DNA of 6,978 nt from Desulfobacterales bacterium (GCA_016735415.1 JAERRP010000718.1:1-6978); one strand, 5' to 3'; shown: positions 1 through 5,794, numbered from the stretch's first letter. Translations and numbers: made by a program. The notes: generated by a model from the letters alone, not told the origin.

Positions 1-28
1 CACCGAGATCTACTCTCTTTCCCTACAC
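1..28 (+). other. Illumina P5/TruSeq universal adapter remnant (assembly artefact)
   Basis: Bases 1-13 (CACCGAGATCTAC) and 15-28 (CTCTTTCCCTACAC) match the inner part of the standard Illumina P5/TruSeq universal adapter in the correct order and spacing. The only mismatch is at base 14 (T where the adapter has A). From base 29 the match stops (the adapter continues GACGCTC, the window reads CATGCAG). A 27/28 match to this synthetic oligo cannot reasonably be chance, so this is untrimmed adapter at a contig end and not genome. Any frame, stop codon or feature placed here is artificial. Confidence 0.96.
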
Positions 29-303
29 CATGCAGTTAAGAGCACCTGTTTTGCAGCCTGAAAGGCCTCCGGTCTCAATTTCTGGTTGACCGTGTCGGTA
101 ATCGTGCGGCAATCCCGCCCCAGCTGGTATCCCGGTGGATCGTTCTTGCTCACCATGTCCAGCACGCTTTGCGGCGGCGGTAAAAGAACGATCGCCGTGA
201 ATACCAGGACGGCAAACACGAGCAGGACCGGTTTGTATCCCGGCCGGTTTTTCCATGTCCACCCCTGGTCCACACCCCCATCTATTGCTATATGATGTGC
301 CAT
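10..303 (-). CDS. N-terminal fragment of a membrane protein, probably a second SLC13/DASS-type permease; 3' end replaced by adapter
   Basis: The ATG at 303-301 is preceded by a strong ribosome-binding site (AAGGAGG, four bases upstream). The visible product has a polar N-terminus (about residues 1-23), one hydrophobic helix (about 24-41, KPVLLVFAVLVFTAIVLL), then a polar region beginning PPPQSVLDMV. The same plan (short cytoplasmic tail, first helix ending in LLP, then a long polar stretch) is seen in the SLC13-type permease at 3346-5199, so this is probably the start of another such transporter. The similarity is one of layout more than of strong sequence identity. Only about residues 1-91 are genomic: the last six codons (WCRERE) and the TAG at 12-10 lie in or across the adapter. 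It must be annotated as 3'-partial and not as a complete 97-residue protein. It follows the CBS-protein gene after a 138-base gap. Confidence 0.6.
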   Translation of the reverse strand: MAHHIAIDGGVDQGWTWKNRPGYKPVLLVFAVLVFTAIVLLPPPQSVLDMVSKNDPPGYQLGRDCRTITDTVNQKLRPEAFQAAKQVLLTAWCRERE

Positions 304-430
304 GCATCCTCCTTGCAGATCATCTTCATACCGTCTTGGCCGTCCGTGTCCGTCATTGGCAGCGTTGCCGGACGCCCTGTCGTCGCCATGATTGCGTGTT
401 TATTTTCATCTCGCCGGAAAAATATTCGTG

Positions 431-452
431 AAAAATGCGGGCTAAAGCGCGC
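431..452 (-). terminator. Possible weak intrinsic terminator overlapping the end of the CBS-protein gene
   Basis: On the minus strand GCGCGC-TTTA-GCCCGC (452-437) can form a six-position stem with one mismatch and a four-base loop, followed at once by ATTTTT (436-431). The stem begins inside the last codons of the CBS gene and includes its TAG. The stem is short, so termination may be partial. It is the only hairpin plus T-tract I could find in the window. Confidence 0.35.
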
Positions 453-996
453 AGGCCTTGATGGCCTCAAAAACGGCTGCAAACACATCCGTCAGGCGCA
501 GTATCCCGACAATGGCGCCCCCCCGGTGCACCAGCAATGATTGATCCCCGCCGACAACCAGTTGGTGAATGGCCTCGTCCAGCGTGGCGGTGGCATCAAT
601 GAATTCGCCATCCGCAGGTGCCCGCATGAAATCCTTGACCCTCTGCCCCGCCGCTTTTTTGCAGATATCGAGCATGGCGCCGCCCCAGAGATCGTAATGC
701 GACATCAGGGATTTCATGAATCCGCGGGTCAGGCCGGAATGGGCCAGGTTTTCGCGCTCCAGCATTTTTTCATATTTCGGTTCCAGGGCCCTGAGGATAT
801 CCGTCTGGCTGATCTTACCGACAACCTGCCCGCCGGCATCCATGATCAGGATAGCGCGGTGACGATAGCGGGCCGGATCGAACTCTTCCTGGGCCTTTTC
901 CAGGGCAATCACGGCCTCGTAAAGCGTGTCCCCCTCTGAAACCGTGGCATATTCCGAAAGGGGCACCATCAATTTTTCAGCAGTATTCGTATTCAC
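442..996 (-). CDS. Two-CBS-domain protein, probable nucleotide-sensing regulator
   Basis: This is a 184-residue soluble protein with two CBS domains, roughly residues 8-72 and 118-178, joined by a helical linker of about 45 residues. The first domain begins LMVPLSEYATV and contains GKISQTD (60-66), which fits the G-h-h-(S/T)-x-x-D ribose-phosphate pattern of adenine-nucleotide-binding CBS domains. In the second domain the equivalent is GILRLTD (164-170), with Arg where Ser/Thr is expected. CBS pairs commonly sense AMP, ATP or related ligands; no ligand can be read here. The module is clearly related to the CBS part of the receiver-CBS protein at 1614-2516, sharing the MVPLxEYxT opening and a Trp in the linker. 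I chose the GTG at 996-994 because AAAGGA lies seven bases upstream. An upstream in-frame GTG (1044) would begin within the palindromic element. The gene lies between that element and the truncated permease. Confidence 0.87.
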   Translation of the reverse strand: MNTNTAEKLMVPLSEYATVSEGDTLYEAVIALEKAQEEFDPARYRHRAILIMDAGGQVVGKISQTDILRALEPKYEKMLERENLAHSGLTRGFMKSLMSHYDLWGGAMLDICKKAAGQRVKDFMRAPADGEFIDATATLDEAIHQLVVGGDQSLLVHRGGAIVGILRLTDVFAAVFEAIKACAL

Positions 997-1002
997 GACC
1001 TT

Positions 1003-1008
1003 TTCCTT
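1003..1008 (-). promoter_or_regulatory. Ribosome-binding site that fixes a GTG start for the CBS protein
   Basis: AAAGGA on the minus strand ends seven bases before the GTG at 996. It supports the 184-residue form over a longer frame starting from the GTG at 1044, which would translate through the repeat arm at 1016-1037. Confidence 0.6.
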
Positions 1009-1015
1009 TCCAGCA

Positions 1016-1180
1016 CTTAAGGGTTCGCGCCAAAATAGGTTCACAAATTTCAGGGTTGAGGCGCCCGTCAGGCAAGGCGTGAAAGCGCAGGAATAGCCGG
1101 CCTATTCCGAGCTTTGGCAACGCCGCCGGGCGGGATGCATCGGCGCTTAAAATGTACGTTATTTTGGCGCGAGCCCTAAG
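1016..1180. repeat. 165-base palindromic element (REP/MITE-like) with near-perfect terminal inverted repeats
   Basis: The ends are inverted repeats: the left arm at 1016-1037 and the right arm at 1160-1180 share TATTTTGGCGCGA and then CCC...TAAG, with one mismatch and one single-base gap over about 22 bases. Pairing continues inward in patches: CGCCCG with CGGGCG, GGCGT with ACGCC, and AAAGC with GCTTT. The tip is the small hairpin GGAATAG-CCGGC-CTATTCC (1090-1108), whose centre (1099) coincides with the centre of the whole element (1098). It therefore folds as one long imperfect hairpin on either strand. It has no coding capacity. Its edge overlaps the stop codon of the receiver gene (1178-1176), and it ends just before the ribosome-binding site of the CBS gene. 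That is the size and position expected of a palindromic intergenic repeat, but copies elsewhere cannot be seen from this window. Confidence 0.75.
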
Positions 1181-1586
1181 CCCGGCTGCCATCGAGCACA
1201 TCCGGCGCGGATGCCTGCAGCAGTTTCCCGACAGCCTCCTTGATGCGTTCAACGCTGTCCCCTTCTTTTTCTATGACCGTAAGGGCGACATTCTCTTCCA
1301 TAAAAAACTCGTCGTCAGAATATTTCCGATGGGCGTGGAGTACCACCGGAAGGGCGGGAAGCCTTTCATTCAAAGCCTTGAGCAGGGAAGATGCCTCCAT
1401 GCCGGGCAAATCGGGATCCAGGATTAACAGGTCGATGGCCCCCGGGGAATAGGCGATCCGGAGGACATTTTCGCCGGTTCCCGCCAGCATGATGCGGTAG
1501 CCCTCCTTCATCATTTCGCGCATTAAAAACTTACGCACGTGCGCGTTGCGGTCGGCAATCAATATGGTATGGGTTTCTTCCATCAT
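1176..1586 (-). CDS. Divergent receiver-only (CheY-like) protein
   Basis: This 136-residue protein is a single receiver domain with no output domain. The first strand and acidic patch read ILIADRN (8-14). The phospho-acceptor is Asp57 in LLILDPDLPGME, and the conserved Lys is probably Lys107 (50 residues after the Asp, the same spacing as in its neighbours). Two usual residues are changed. The second acid of the Asp-Asp pair is Arg13, and the Thr/Ser position after strand 4 is Ala85 (the segment reads VVLHAHRKY). Mg2+ binding and switching may thus be altered, or the domain may act without phosphorylation. I chose the ATG at 1586-1584, with GGAG nine bases upstream; a GTG at 1601-1599 adding five residues is also possible. 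The gene follows the receiver-CBS gene closely, and its stop codon lies in the arm of the palindromic element. Confidence 0.82.
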   Translation of the reverse strand: MMEETHTILIADRNAHVRKFLMREMMKEGYRIMLAGTGENVLRIAYSPGAIDLLILDPDLPGMEASSLLKALNERLPALPVVLHAHRKYSDDEFFMEENVALTVIEKEGDSVERIKEAVGKLLQASAPDVLDGSRA

Positions 1587-1613
1587 CCGATCCGGCTCCA
1601 CCGTGACAGGATC

Positions 1614-2516
1614 CTATGGGCGAAGAATTCGCTCGATCGCAAAAAACAGGTCCTGCTCTCGCACCACCCCCGCGACCCGGCCGGAAAGTTCCACGACCAG
1701 CCGCCGGGCGTTGCCGCTGACCATCATGTAGGCGGCCTCCATAAGACTGGCAGCGCCATCGATGGTCGGTGGCGGGGGAGACATCACCTCTCTTATCCTG
1801 GTTTCAGACTTCTTCAGAATCGTTTGACGGAACATGTTTTTCCAGAACATGGGGGAGTACTGAATGCTGTCGGCCGTAGAGGGCTTGGCGGCTGTCAGAT
1901 ACGGAGGCATTGCCATTTCGAGCAGATCCCTGATGGTTAAAATCCCCTCGATTCCCGCTTTCGCGTTCATCACCAGGATGGAGCGATGGCCGGTTTCTAT
2001 AATCCGGCTGGTGGAACTCTTTAGCGCAAACGTCTCTTTCAAGGCCGAAATCGCCTCCCTGACGGTGCCGTTCCCGTCGAGGGTCGTGTACTCCTGGAGC
2101 GGCACCATGATCCCCATGACGCGTCGCTCCTCGTAGTCTCCGGTCTGTTTGCCGTGCTGATGGGCGTCTCTGATCTTGGCGGCCAGGAGGCCGATATCAC
2201 ACGGTTTGGTCAAATAATCATAGGCCCCCCCGCCAAGGGCTTCCCGGGCCGACGGCCCGGCCCCGTGCCCGGTCAGCATGATCACCGGAAGGTCGGGATA
2301 GTGTTCTTTGATCTTTACCAGGGTCTGGTGACCGTCCATCCCGGCCATTTTGATATCCAGAATGACGACATCCGGCTGCTCGACAAGTTTTTCGATGGCC
2401 TCCTCCCCGCTGGCCGCCAGGATGGTTTCAAAGCCCTTGCGATGCAGCAGTTTCTCGGTCGTGGTTCGAAATTGCTTTTCGTCGTCGACCATCAAAACTT
2501 TTATTTTTTCACTCAT
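1614..2516 (-). CDS. Response regulator with receiver domain fused to two CBS domains
   Basis: The protein has 300 residues. Residues 5-120 form a complete receiver: acidic pair Asp11/Asp12, phospho-acceptor Asp54 (VILDIKMAGMDG), Thr82 in MLTGH and Lys104 in YLTKP. CBS domain 1 spans about 134-205 and contains GILTIRD (191-197), matching the nucleotide-binding G-h-h-(S/T)-x-x-D pattern. CBS domain 2 spans about 240-298, where the matching stretch GVVREQD (283-289) has Arg in place of Ser/Thr. There is no DNA-binding, diguanylate cyclase or other usual output domain. By inference, phosphorylation by the local kinase could alter the nucleotide-responsive CBS pair, or the CBS pair could report energy state to the phosphorelay. 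The receiver is closely related to the one at 5255-5701, and the CBS part to the protein at 442-996. The start is the ATG at 2516, because GGGAG lies nine bases upstream and abuts the alternative ATG at 2525. Confidence 0.92.
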   Translation of the reverse strand: MSEKIKVLMVDDEKQFRTTTEKLLHRKGFETILAASGEEAIEKLVEQPDVVILDIKMAGMDGHQTLVKIKEHYPDLPVIMLTGHGAGPSAREALGGGAYDYLTKPCDIGLLAAKIRDAHQHGKQTGDYEERRVMGIMVPLQEYTTLDGNGTVREAISALKETFALKSSTSRIIETGHRSILVMNAKAGIEGILTIRDLLEMAMPPYLTAAKPSTADSIQYSPMFWKNMFRQTILKKSETRIREVMSPPPPTIDGAASLMEAAYMMVSGNARRLVVELSGRVAGVVREQDLFFAIERILRP

Positions 2517-2525
2517 TTTACGCAT

Positions 2526-2530
2526 CTCCC
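2526..2530 (-). promoter_or_regulatory. Ribosome-binding site that decides the receiver-CBS start
   Basis: GGGAG at 2530-2526 directly touches the ATG at 2525-2523, which is too close to use, but lies nine bases from the in-frame ATG at 2516-2514. The second ATG is therefore the likely start, giving MSEKIKVLMVDDE. Confidence 0.55.
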
Positions 2531-2537
2531 TATGGGT

Positions 2538-2562
2538 GACCGCCGTATCCCTACCTGCGGTC
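2538..2562. other. Small inverted repeat in the 83-base gap before the receiver-CBS gene
   Basis: GACCGC (2538-2543) and GCGGTC (2557-2562) are perfect inverted repeats around a 13-base spacer. An overlapping alternative pairing, CCGCCG (2540-2545) with CGGCGG (2562-2567), would exclude it. No T-tract follows on the minus strand, so it is not an obvious terminator. It lies just upstream of the ribosome-binding site and could affect mRNA processing or translation, or be incidental in GC-rich DNA. Confidence 0.3.
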
Positions 2563-2599
2563 GGCGGGCTGACGCAACGCTGATGACAACAAGGCTGAC

Positions 2600-3130
2600 C
2601 TATCCGCCTGGCGGCGCAACCAAAAACAACAGCGACCAGAAAAACAACACCACGCCACTGATGGATGCAGCGATGATCAGGACCGCCTGGCTTCTTTTGA
2701 AGCCCAAAGACCTGGTCATCCCGGTCCCGATCAGCCACCATTTATAGGGCTCGGCGATCCAGACCGTAAATGGAATCCAGGACACCAGCAACGCAACGCC
2801 GGATGACAGAGCGTAAATGCTGAAAAAACGGGCGAAAGCCACCCGTTTGCCCATCGTCATCACCATCACGGCAAAACCCGCCCCGGCCGTGATCAGAACC
2901 ATGCCCAGCGCGTTGACGAACAGCACCCCGCCCCATATCACCGGGTCGGCGGGCATGCGGCTCACGATACCGGCGACAGCGAAGACAATGCTGGAAACGA
3001 TCAGCACCAGCAGTGGTCTTTTCATACCGAGATCAACCGGAAGCAGGCTGAAAAACGCACGGGGTTGCCCCAGCAGTTGGGCGATCACCTGAAAATAATA
3101 TCGCCAGGTGAACTTTTCGTGTGCCTTCAT
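2600..3130 (-). CDS. Yip1-like integral membrane protein
   Basis: This 176-residue hydrophobic protein opens with an amphipathic segment containing QLLGQPRAFFSLLP (about 18-31) and then has about four to five membrane segments (roughly 38-57, 66-92, 101-124, perhaps 124-135, and 147-171). The opening motif ('..P..FF..'), the spacing of helices and the W-rich fourth region resemble bacterial members of the Yip1 domain family (PF04893). I place it there from pattern recognition alone. The biochemical role of bacterial Yip1-like proteins is largely unknown. The start is the ATG at 3130-3128, preceded by GGGGAAGAAAAG. It lies 13 bases after the stop of the small membrane-protein gene and close behind the permease, so a job connected with the transporter or with membrane signalling is plausible but not shown. 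Confidence 0.72.
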   Translation of the reverse strand: MKAHEKFTWRYYFQVIAQLLGQPRAFFSLLPVDLGMKRPLLVLIVSSIVFAVAGIVSRMPADPVIWGGVLFVNALGMVLITAGAGFAVMVMTMGKRVAFARFFSIYALSSGVALLVSWIPFTVWIAEPYKWWLIGTGMTRSLGFKRSQAVLIIAASISGVVLFFWSLLFLVAPPGG

Positions 3131-3143
3131 CTTTTCTTCCCCG

Positions 3144-3305
3144 CTAAAACAGACCGATTTTGTATAAAATTCCGGCCACAAGGATGGCGATGGTCAATAG
3201 AAAATAGAACCGGCGCTCGCCTTCCTTACGGAAATAGATTTTCCCGTTTGAATACAGCATCCGTTCTTCCCGCTTGTCTGCATGTCCCTGGTTAGGTTCA
3301 CCCAT
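3144..3305 (-). CDS. 53-residue single-span membrane protein of unknown function
   Basis: The ATG at 3305-3303 has AGGAG seven bases upstream. The product has a charged N-terminal half (about residues 1-32, rich in Lys, Arg and Glu) and one hydrophobic helix near the C-terminus (about 33-50, YFLLTIAILVAGILYKI), ending Gly-Leu-Phe. The positive residues before the helix (KEGERR) suggest that the N-terminus stays in the cytoplasm and that the protein is anchored by its tail. I recognise no family. It sits 40 bases after the SLC13-type permease and 13 bases before the Yip1-like gene, so it is translated within the same run of genes. It could be a small accessory subunit or regulator of the permease, which is an inference from position. 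An internal Met16 is an alternative start. Confidence 0.7.
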   Translation of the reverse strand: MGEPNQGHADKREERMLYSNGKIYFRKEGERRFYFLLTIAILVAGILYKIGLF

Positions 3306-3345
3306 CGATCTGCTCCTGTTATTGCGGCTAAAAAACGGTCGCTGG

Positions 3346-5199
3346 TCAGAAACCCGGCAGGCCGCCGAACCCCCTGAACACCCAGTAAACCGAAGTAAGC
3401 AGGGCCAGAAGGACATTGGCGACGAACCACATGATGGCCCCCACCCTTAGATAGTCTTTCGGCTCCAGGTAACCACTGGCGTATACAATGGCGTTGGGCG
3501 GCGTACCGATGACCAGGCAATAGGCAAAAGAAGAGGCCGCCGCCGTGGCCATGGCCATAAAGGGCAGATAGGTGGTCCCCGGGTGAACCAGCCCCGCCAT
3601 GTTCAGGGCAATGGGACCCACCGCCGCAGCCGCAGGACCGTCCGCCATCAGGTTGGTCATGATGGACGTCAAACCGTTGTTCACCAGCATCAGGGGTATG
3701 CCCGAGTCCATGCCCAAAGGTGCAAGGACATCGATGCAGGTCCGGGCCATCCAGTAGGCCGCGCCGGTACTGTCCAGGGTCTTGCCGAATATAATGGCGC
3801 CCGCATACAGCCACACGACCCCCCAGTCCACCTTTTCCTGATAGTCCCGCCAGTTGACCACGCCGGTCAGGATATAGGCCACCGCCCCGGCAATCGCGAT
3901 CACCCCGATCCCCAGACGCACCGGATAGATGCCCAGGTTGAAAAAAATCTTTTCCGTAAACCAGCCCCACAGCATGACCAGAAAGATGATCAGGGCCAAT
4001 ACCTGTTTGCGGTTCCAGCCGCCCATTTTGTCGATTTCGCCTCGCAGGTGTTCCATGGCCGGGGCCAGGGAGACGATCCGGGGTTTGAAGCGCCAGTTCA
4101 CGACGAGCCAGCTGACGGGAATCATGGCCAACACGAAGGGCATGGCATAGCTTACCCACTGAAAATAACCAATGTCCAAACCGAACATGTCCTCCAGATA
4201 GGTCATCATGATCACGTTGCGGGCGCCGCCCGAAGGCGCGCCGAAGCCCCCGATGTTGCAGGCCATGGCAATGGCGATCATCAGCATCTTGGCCAGTTCC
4301 GGGTCCTCCGGCACTTCCCTGGTGAGGCTGTTCTGGTACAAAAGCATTCCGATGGGTAAAAACATGGCGGCCAGGGCATGGTCGGAGATAAACGACGCCA
4401 GGGGCGCGATGATGACAAAGAAGATCAGGGTGATCCATTTCACATGGGGTACCGCCAGCTTCCTGAACATGGCCAGGCAGACCCTCTTATCCACCCCGGT
4501 TTTTACGAACGCCGCTGCAAACATGAGGCTGCCCATAATAAACCAGCAGGCATCGCTCCAGTAGAGCATGGCCGCCTGTTTGCGCGTGACAACGCCCGTG
4601 AATACCAGAATCAACCCGATGCAAAAGGCCACCCCCGGCAGGGGAATGCATTCCGTCAAAAAACAAAAGACCACAAAAACCACCATGGCCATGGCGACCT
4701 TGATGTGCCAGGCGCCCTTGTCCGCGGCGGCCTTGTCCGCACCCGACAGGTCTTCATAGCGAAGGCCTTCCTTGCGAAGCGTCAGGGCATCCGCCATCAA
4801 ACCGGCAAAATTCTGGTCCGTAACGTTATCCGCGATATAAGCTTTGGACCTGGCCAGGTTTTGGGGGTCGACCTGAATCTTATACTTTCGGCACCACTTG
4901 AGGTTGCGATCTAAGAAGCGGGATTTGGAAAGGGCCCCCATCTGCATGTTCTGCTCCATGATCTTGGCGGTCAGAAGCTGCCACTGGAGCGCATCCGAAC
5001 TTTCCTGCTTAAAAAGTTCCCGGGTAATGTGATTCACAACCACCCCGGGCCCGACCTTGTATTCCGTCCCGACGTCTTTCATTCCATCCGATGTGGGCAG
5101 GAGCAGGATAAGGGCAAACAGCACCACCGGGATAAAAAATAATTTCCAGTCCACATATTTATCGTACCCCGTCGGTTTATTGCTGGATTCTTTCACCAT
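3346..5199 (-). CDS. SLC13/DASS-family permease with an extra extra-membrane domain
   Basis: This is a 617-residue polytopic membrane protein. The first helix (about 19-36) is followed by a polar, mostly helical stretch of about 130 residues (37-165), then the transporter core. Core landmarks of the divalent anion/Na+ symporter family (bacterial INDY, SLC13) are TECIPLPG (near 182-189), IGGFGAPSG (316-324), WGVVWLYAG in the second repeat (near 459-467), and IGTPPNAI (564-571) near the C-terminus. Family members usually carry dicarboxylates, citrate or sulfate into the cell with Na+. The substrate cannot be assigned here: the two SNT signatures are replaced by SDH (272-274) and ADG (519-521), and the first repeat's PPN by ARN. 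The length exceeds the usual 450-500 residues because of the extra domain. I chose the ATG at 5199 because AGGGG lies eight bases upstream; the upstream GTG at 5208 overlaps that site. The gene stands 55 bases after the receiver gene and heads a cluster of membrane-protein genes. Confidence 0.9.
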   Translation of the reverse strand: MVKESSNKPTGYDKYVDWKLFFIPVVLFALILLLPTSDGMKDVGTEYKVGPGVVVNHITRELFKQESSDALQWQLLTAKIMEQNMQMGALSKSRFLDRNLKWCRKYKIQVDPQNLARSKAYIADNVTDQNFAGLMADALTLRKEGLRYEDLSGADKAAADKGAWHIKVAMAMVVFVVFCFLTECIPLPGVAFCIGLILVFTGVVTRKQAAMLYWSDACWFIMGSLMFAAAFVKTGVDKRVCLAMFRKLAVPHVKWITLIFFVIIAPLASFISDHALAAMFLPIGMLLYQNSLTREVPEDPELAKMLMIAIAMACNIGGFGAPSGGARNVIMMTYLEDMFGLDIGYFQWVSYAMPFVLAMIPVSWLVVNWRFKPRIVSLAPAMEHLRGEIDKMGGWNRKQVLALIIFLVMLWGWFTEKIFFNLGIYPVRLGIGVIAIAGAVAYILTGVVNWRDYQEKVDWGVVWLYAGAIIFGKTLDSTGAAYWMARTCIDVLAPLGMDSGIPLMLVNNGLTSIMTNLMADGPAAAAVGPIALNMAGLVHPGTTYLPFMAMATAAASSFAYCLVIGTPPNAIVYASGYLEPKDYLRVGAIMWFVANVLLALLTSVYWVFRGFGGLPGF

Positions 5200-5207
5200 T
5201 GTTCGCA

Positions 5208-5214
5208 CCCCTTT
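5208..5214 (-). promoter_or_regulatory. Ribosome-binding site that fixes the permease start
   Basis: AAAGGGG at 5214-5208 ends eight bases before the ATG at 5199. The alternative GTG start (5208-5206) shares its first base with this site, so initiation at the ATG (MVKESSNK) is favoured. Confidence 0.6.
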
Positions 5215-5254
5215 ATTCGTTGAGGAGAAAAACGCCCGTGTCGATGGGACCTTC

Positions 5255-5701
5255 TCACGAATCCCTGATAATCGCGCGCGGCGATTTCATCAGGTCCCGC
5301 ATCCGGGCCACCCGGATTTTATCTTCCAACCCCTGCCGGCGCGAGAAGGCTTCCTCGGCTTTGGCAATCAGCTCGTCGATATCCGCGGGCTTCATCAAAT
5401 AATCGCTGGCCCCGGATTTTAATCCATCGATGGCCGATTCCACGGTGGCGTGCCCGGTGAGCATGATCACCTCGGTCATGGGAAATTGTCGCTTGATTTC
5501 CGCCAGGGTGGCGTTTCCATCCATGCCCGGCATCTTCACATCCAGAATCACCACATGGACCGCGGTCCCCCGCAGTATTTCCAGCGCTTCCGCGCCGCTG
5601 GAGGCCGTCCAAACGGCATAGCCCTTTCTTTCAAGCAGCTTTTTGGTCGTGGCCAGAAACCGCTCCTCGTCGTCCACCAGCATGAGTTTCATTGCTTTCA
5701 T
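5255..5701 (-). CDS. Receiver-only response regulator
   Basis: The product is 148 residues and almost entirely a receiver domain: acidic residues Asp10/Asp11, phospho-acceptor Asp54 (VILDVKMPGMDG), Thr82 in MLTGH and Lys104 in YLMKP. All canonical residues for phosphorylation are present. A tail of about 25 charged residues (124-148) follows, too short to be a known output domain. It is the gene directly after the histidine kinase (100-base gap) and is the obvious phosphorylation partner. With no output domain of its own it probably acts by protein contact or as a phosphate shuttle to the other receivers. Its receiver is closely similar to that of the receiver-CBS protein (MVDDE/LVDDE start, same spacing, LTGH, KP). 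The ATG at 5701 has GGGAG eight bases upstream; the frame continues 5' but that region lacks receiver sequence. Confidence 0.92.
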   Translation of the reverse strand: MKAMKLMLVDDEERFLATTKKLLERKGYAVWTASSGAEALEILRGTAVHVVILDVKMPGMDGNATLAEIKRQFPMTEVIMLTGHATVESAIDGLKSGASDYLMKPADIDELIAKAEEAFSRRQGLEDKIRVARMRDLMKSPRAIIRDS

Positions 5702-5773
5702 ATTGTTCTCCCTTCCGGATTTCCGCCCTGCCGGGATGAGTCCAACCGTTTCGTCCCCTAAATTGGGGCACCC

Positions 5774-5794
5774 GGTCGCATTTGAGATGCGATC
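5774..5794 (-). other. Small hairpin just after the kinase stop codon
   Basis: TCGCAT (5776-5781) and ATGCGA (5787-5792) form a perfect six-base stem with a five-base loop; one more G-C pair can form beyond one unpaired position. It begins about eight bases after the kinase stop on the minus strand. No T-run follows, so it does not look like a rho-independent terminator. It could stabilise or separate the kinase and regulator mRNA segments. Confidence 0.35.

Noticed and set aside
288..389. Short minus-strand frame (about 33 codons) in the gap before the truncated permease, overlapping its start
   Set aside because: There is no ribosome-binding site before its ATG and no recognisable sequence; it could be a leader peptide but nothing supports that.
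304..441. Possible promoter (sigma70 or sigma54) for the second permease
   Set aside because: No convincing -35/-10 pair and no GG-N10-GC sigma54 element could be found on the minus strand.
2154..2747. Plus-strand open frame of 197 codons opposite the receiver-CBS gene and the start of the Yip1-like region
   Set aside because: It lies antisense to a well-supported receiver domain and crosses an intergenic gap; no recognisable domain.
3583..4359. Plus-strand open frame of 258 codons opposite the permease
   Set aside because: The His/Gln/Gly/Arg-rich composition is typical of an antisense shadow of GC-rich coding DNA, with no domain or good ribosome-binding site.
3194..4438. Long minus-strand open frame of 414 codons inside the permease gene
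   Set aside because: It is a different frame of the permease gene, with Gly/His/Arg-rich low-complexity composition and no membrane helices or recognisable domain; the overlapping frame has clear SLC13 landmarks.
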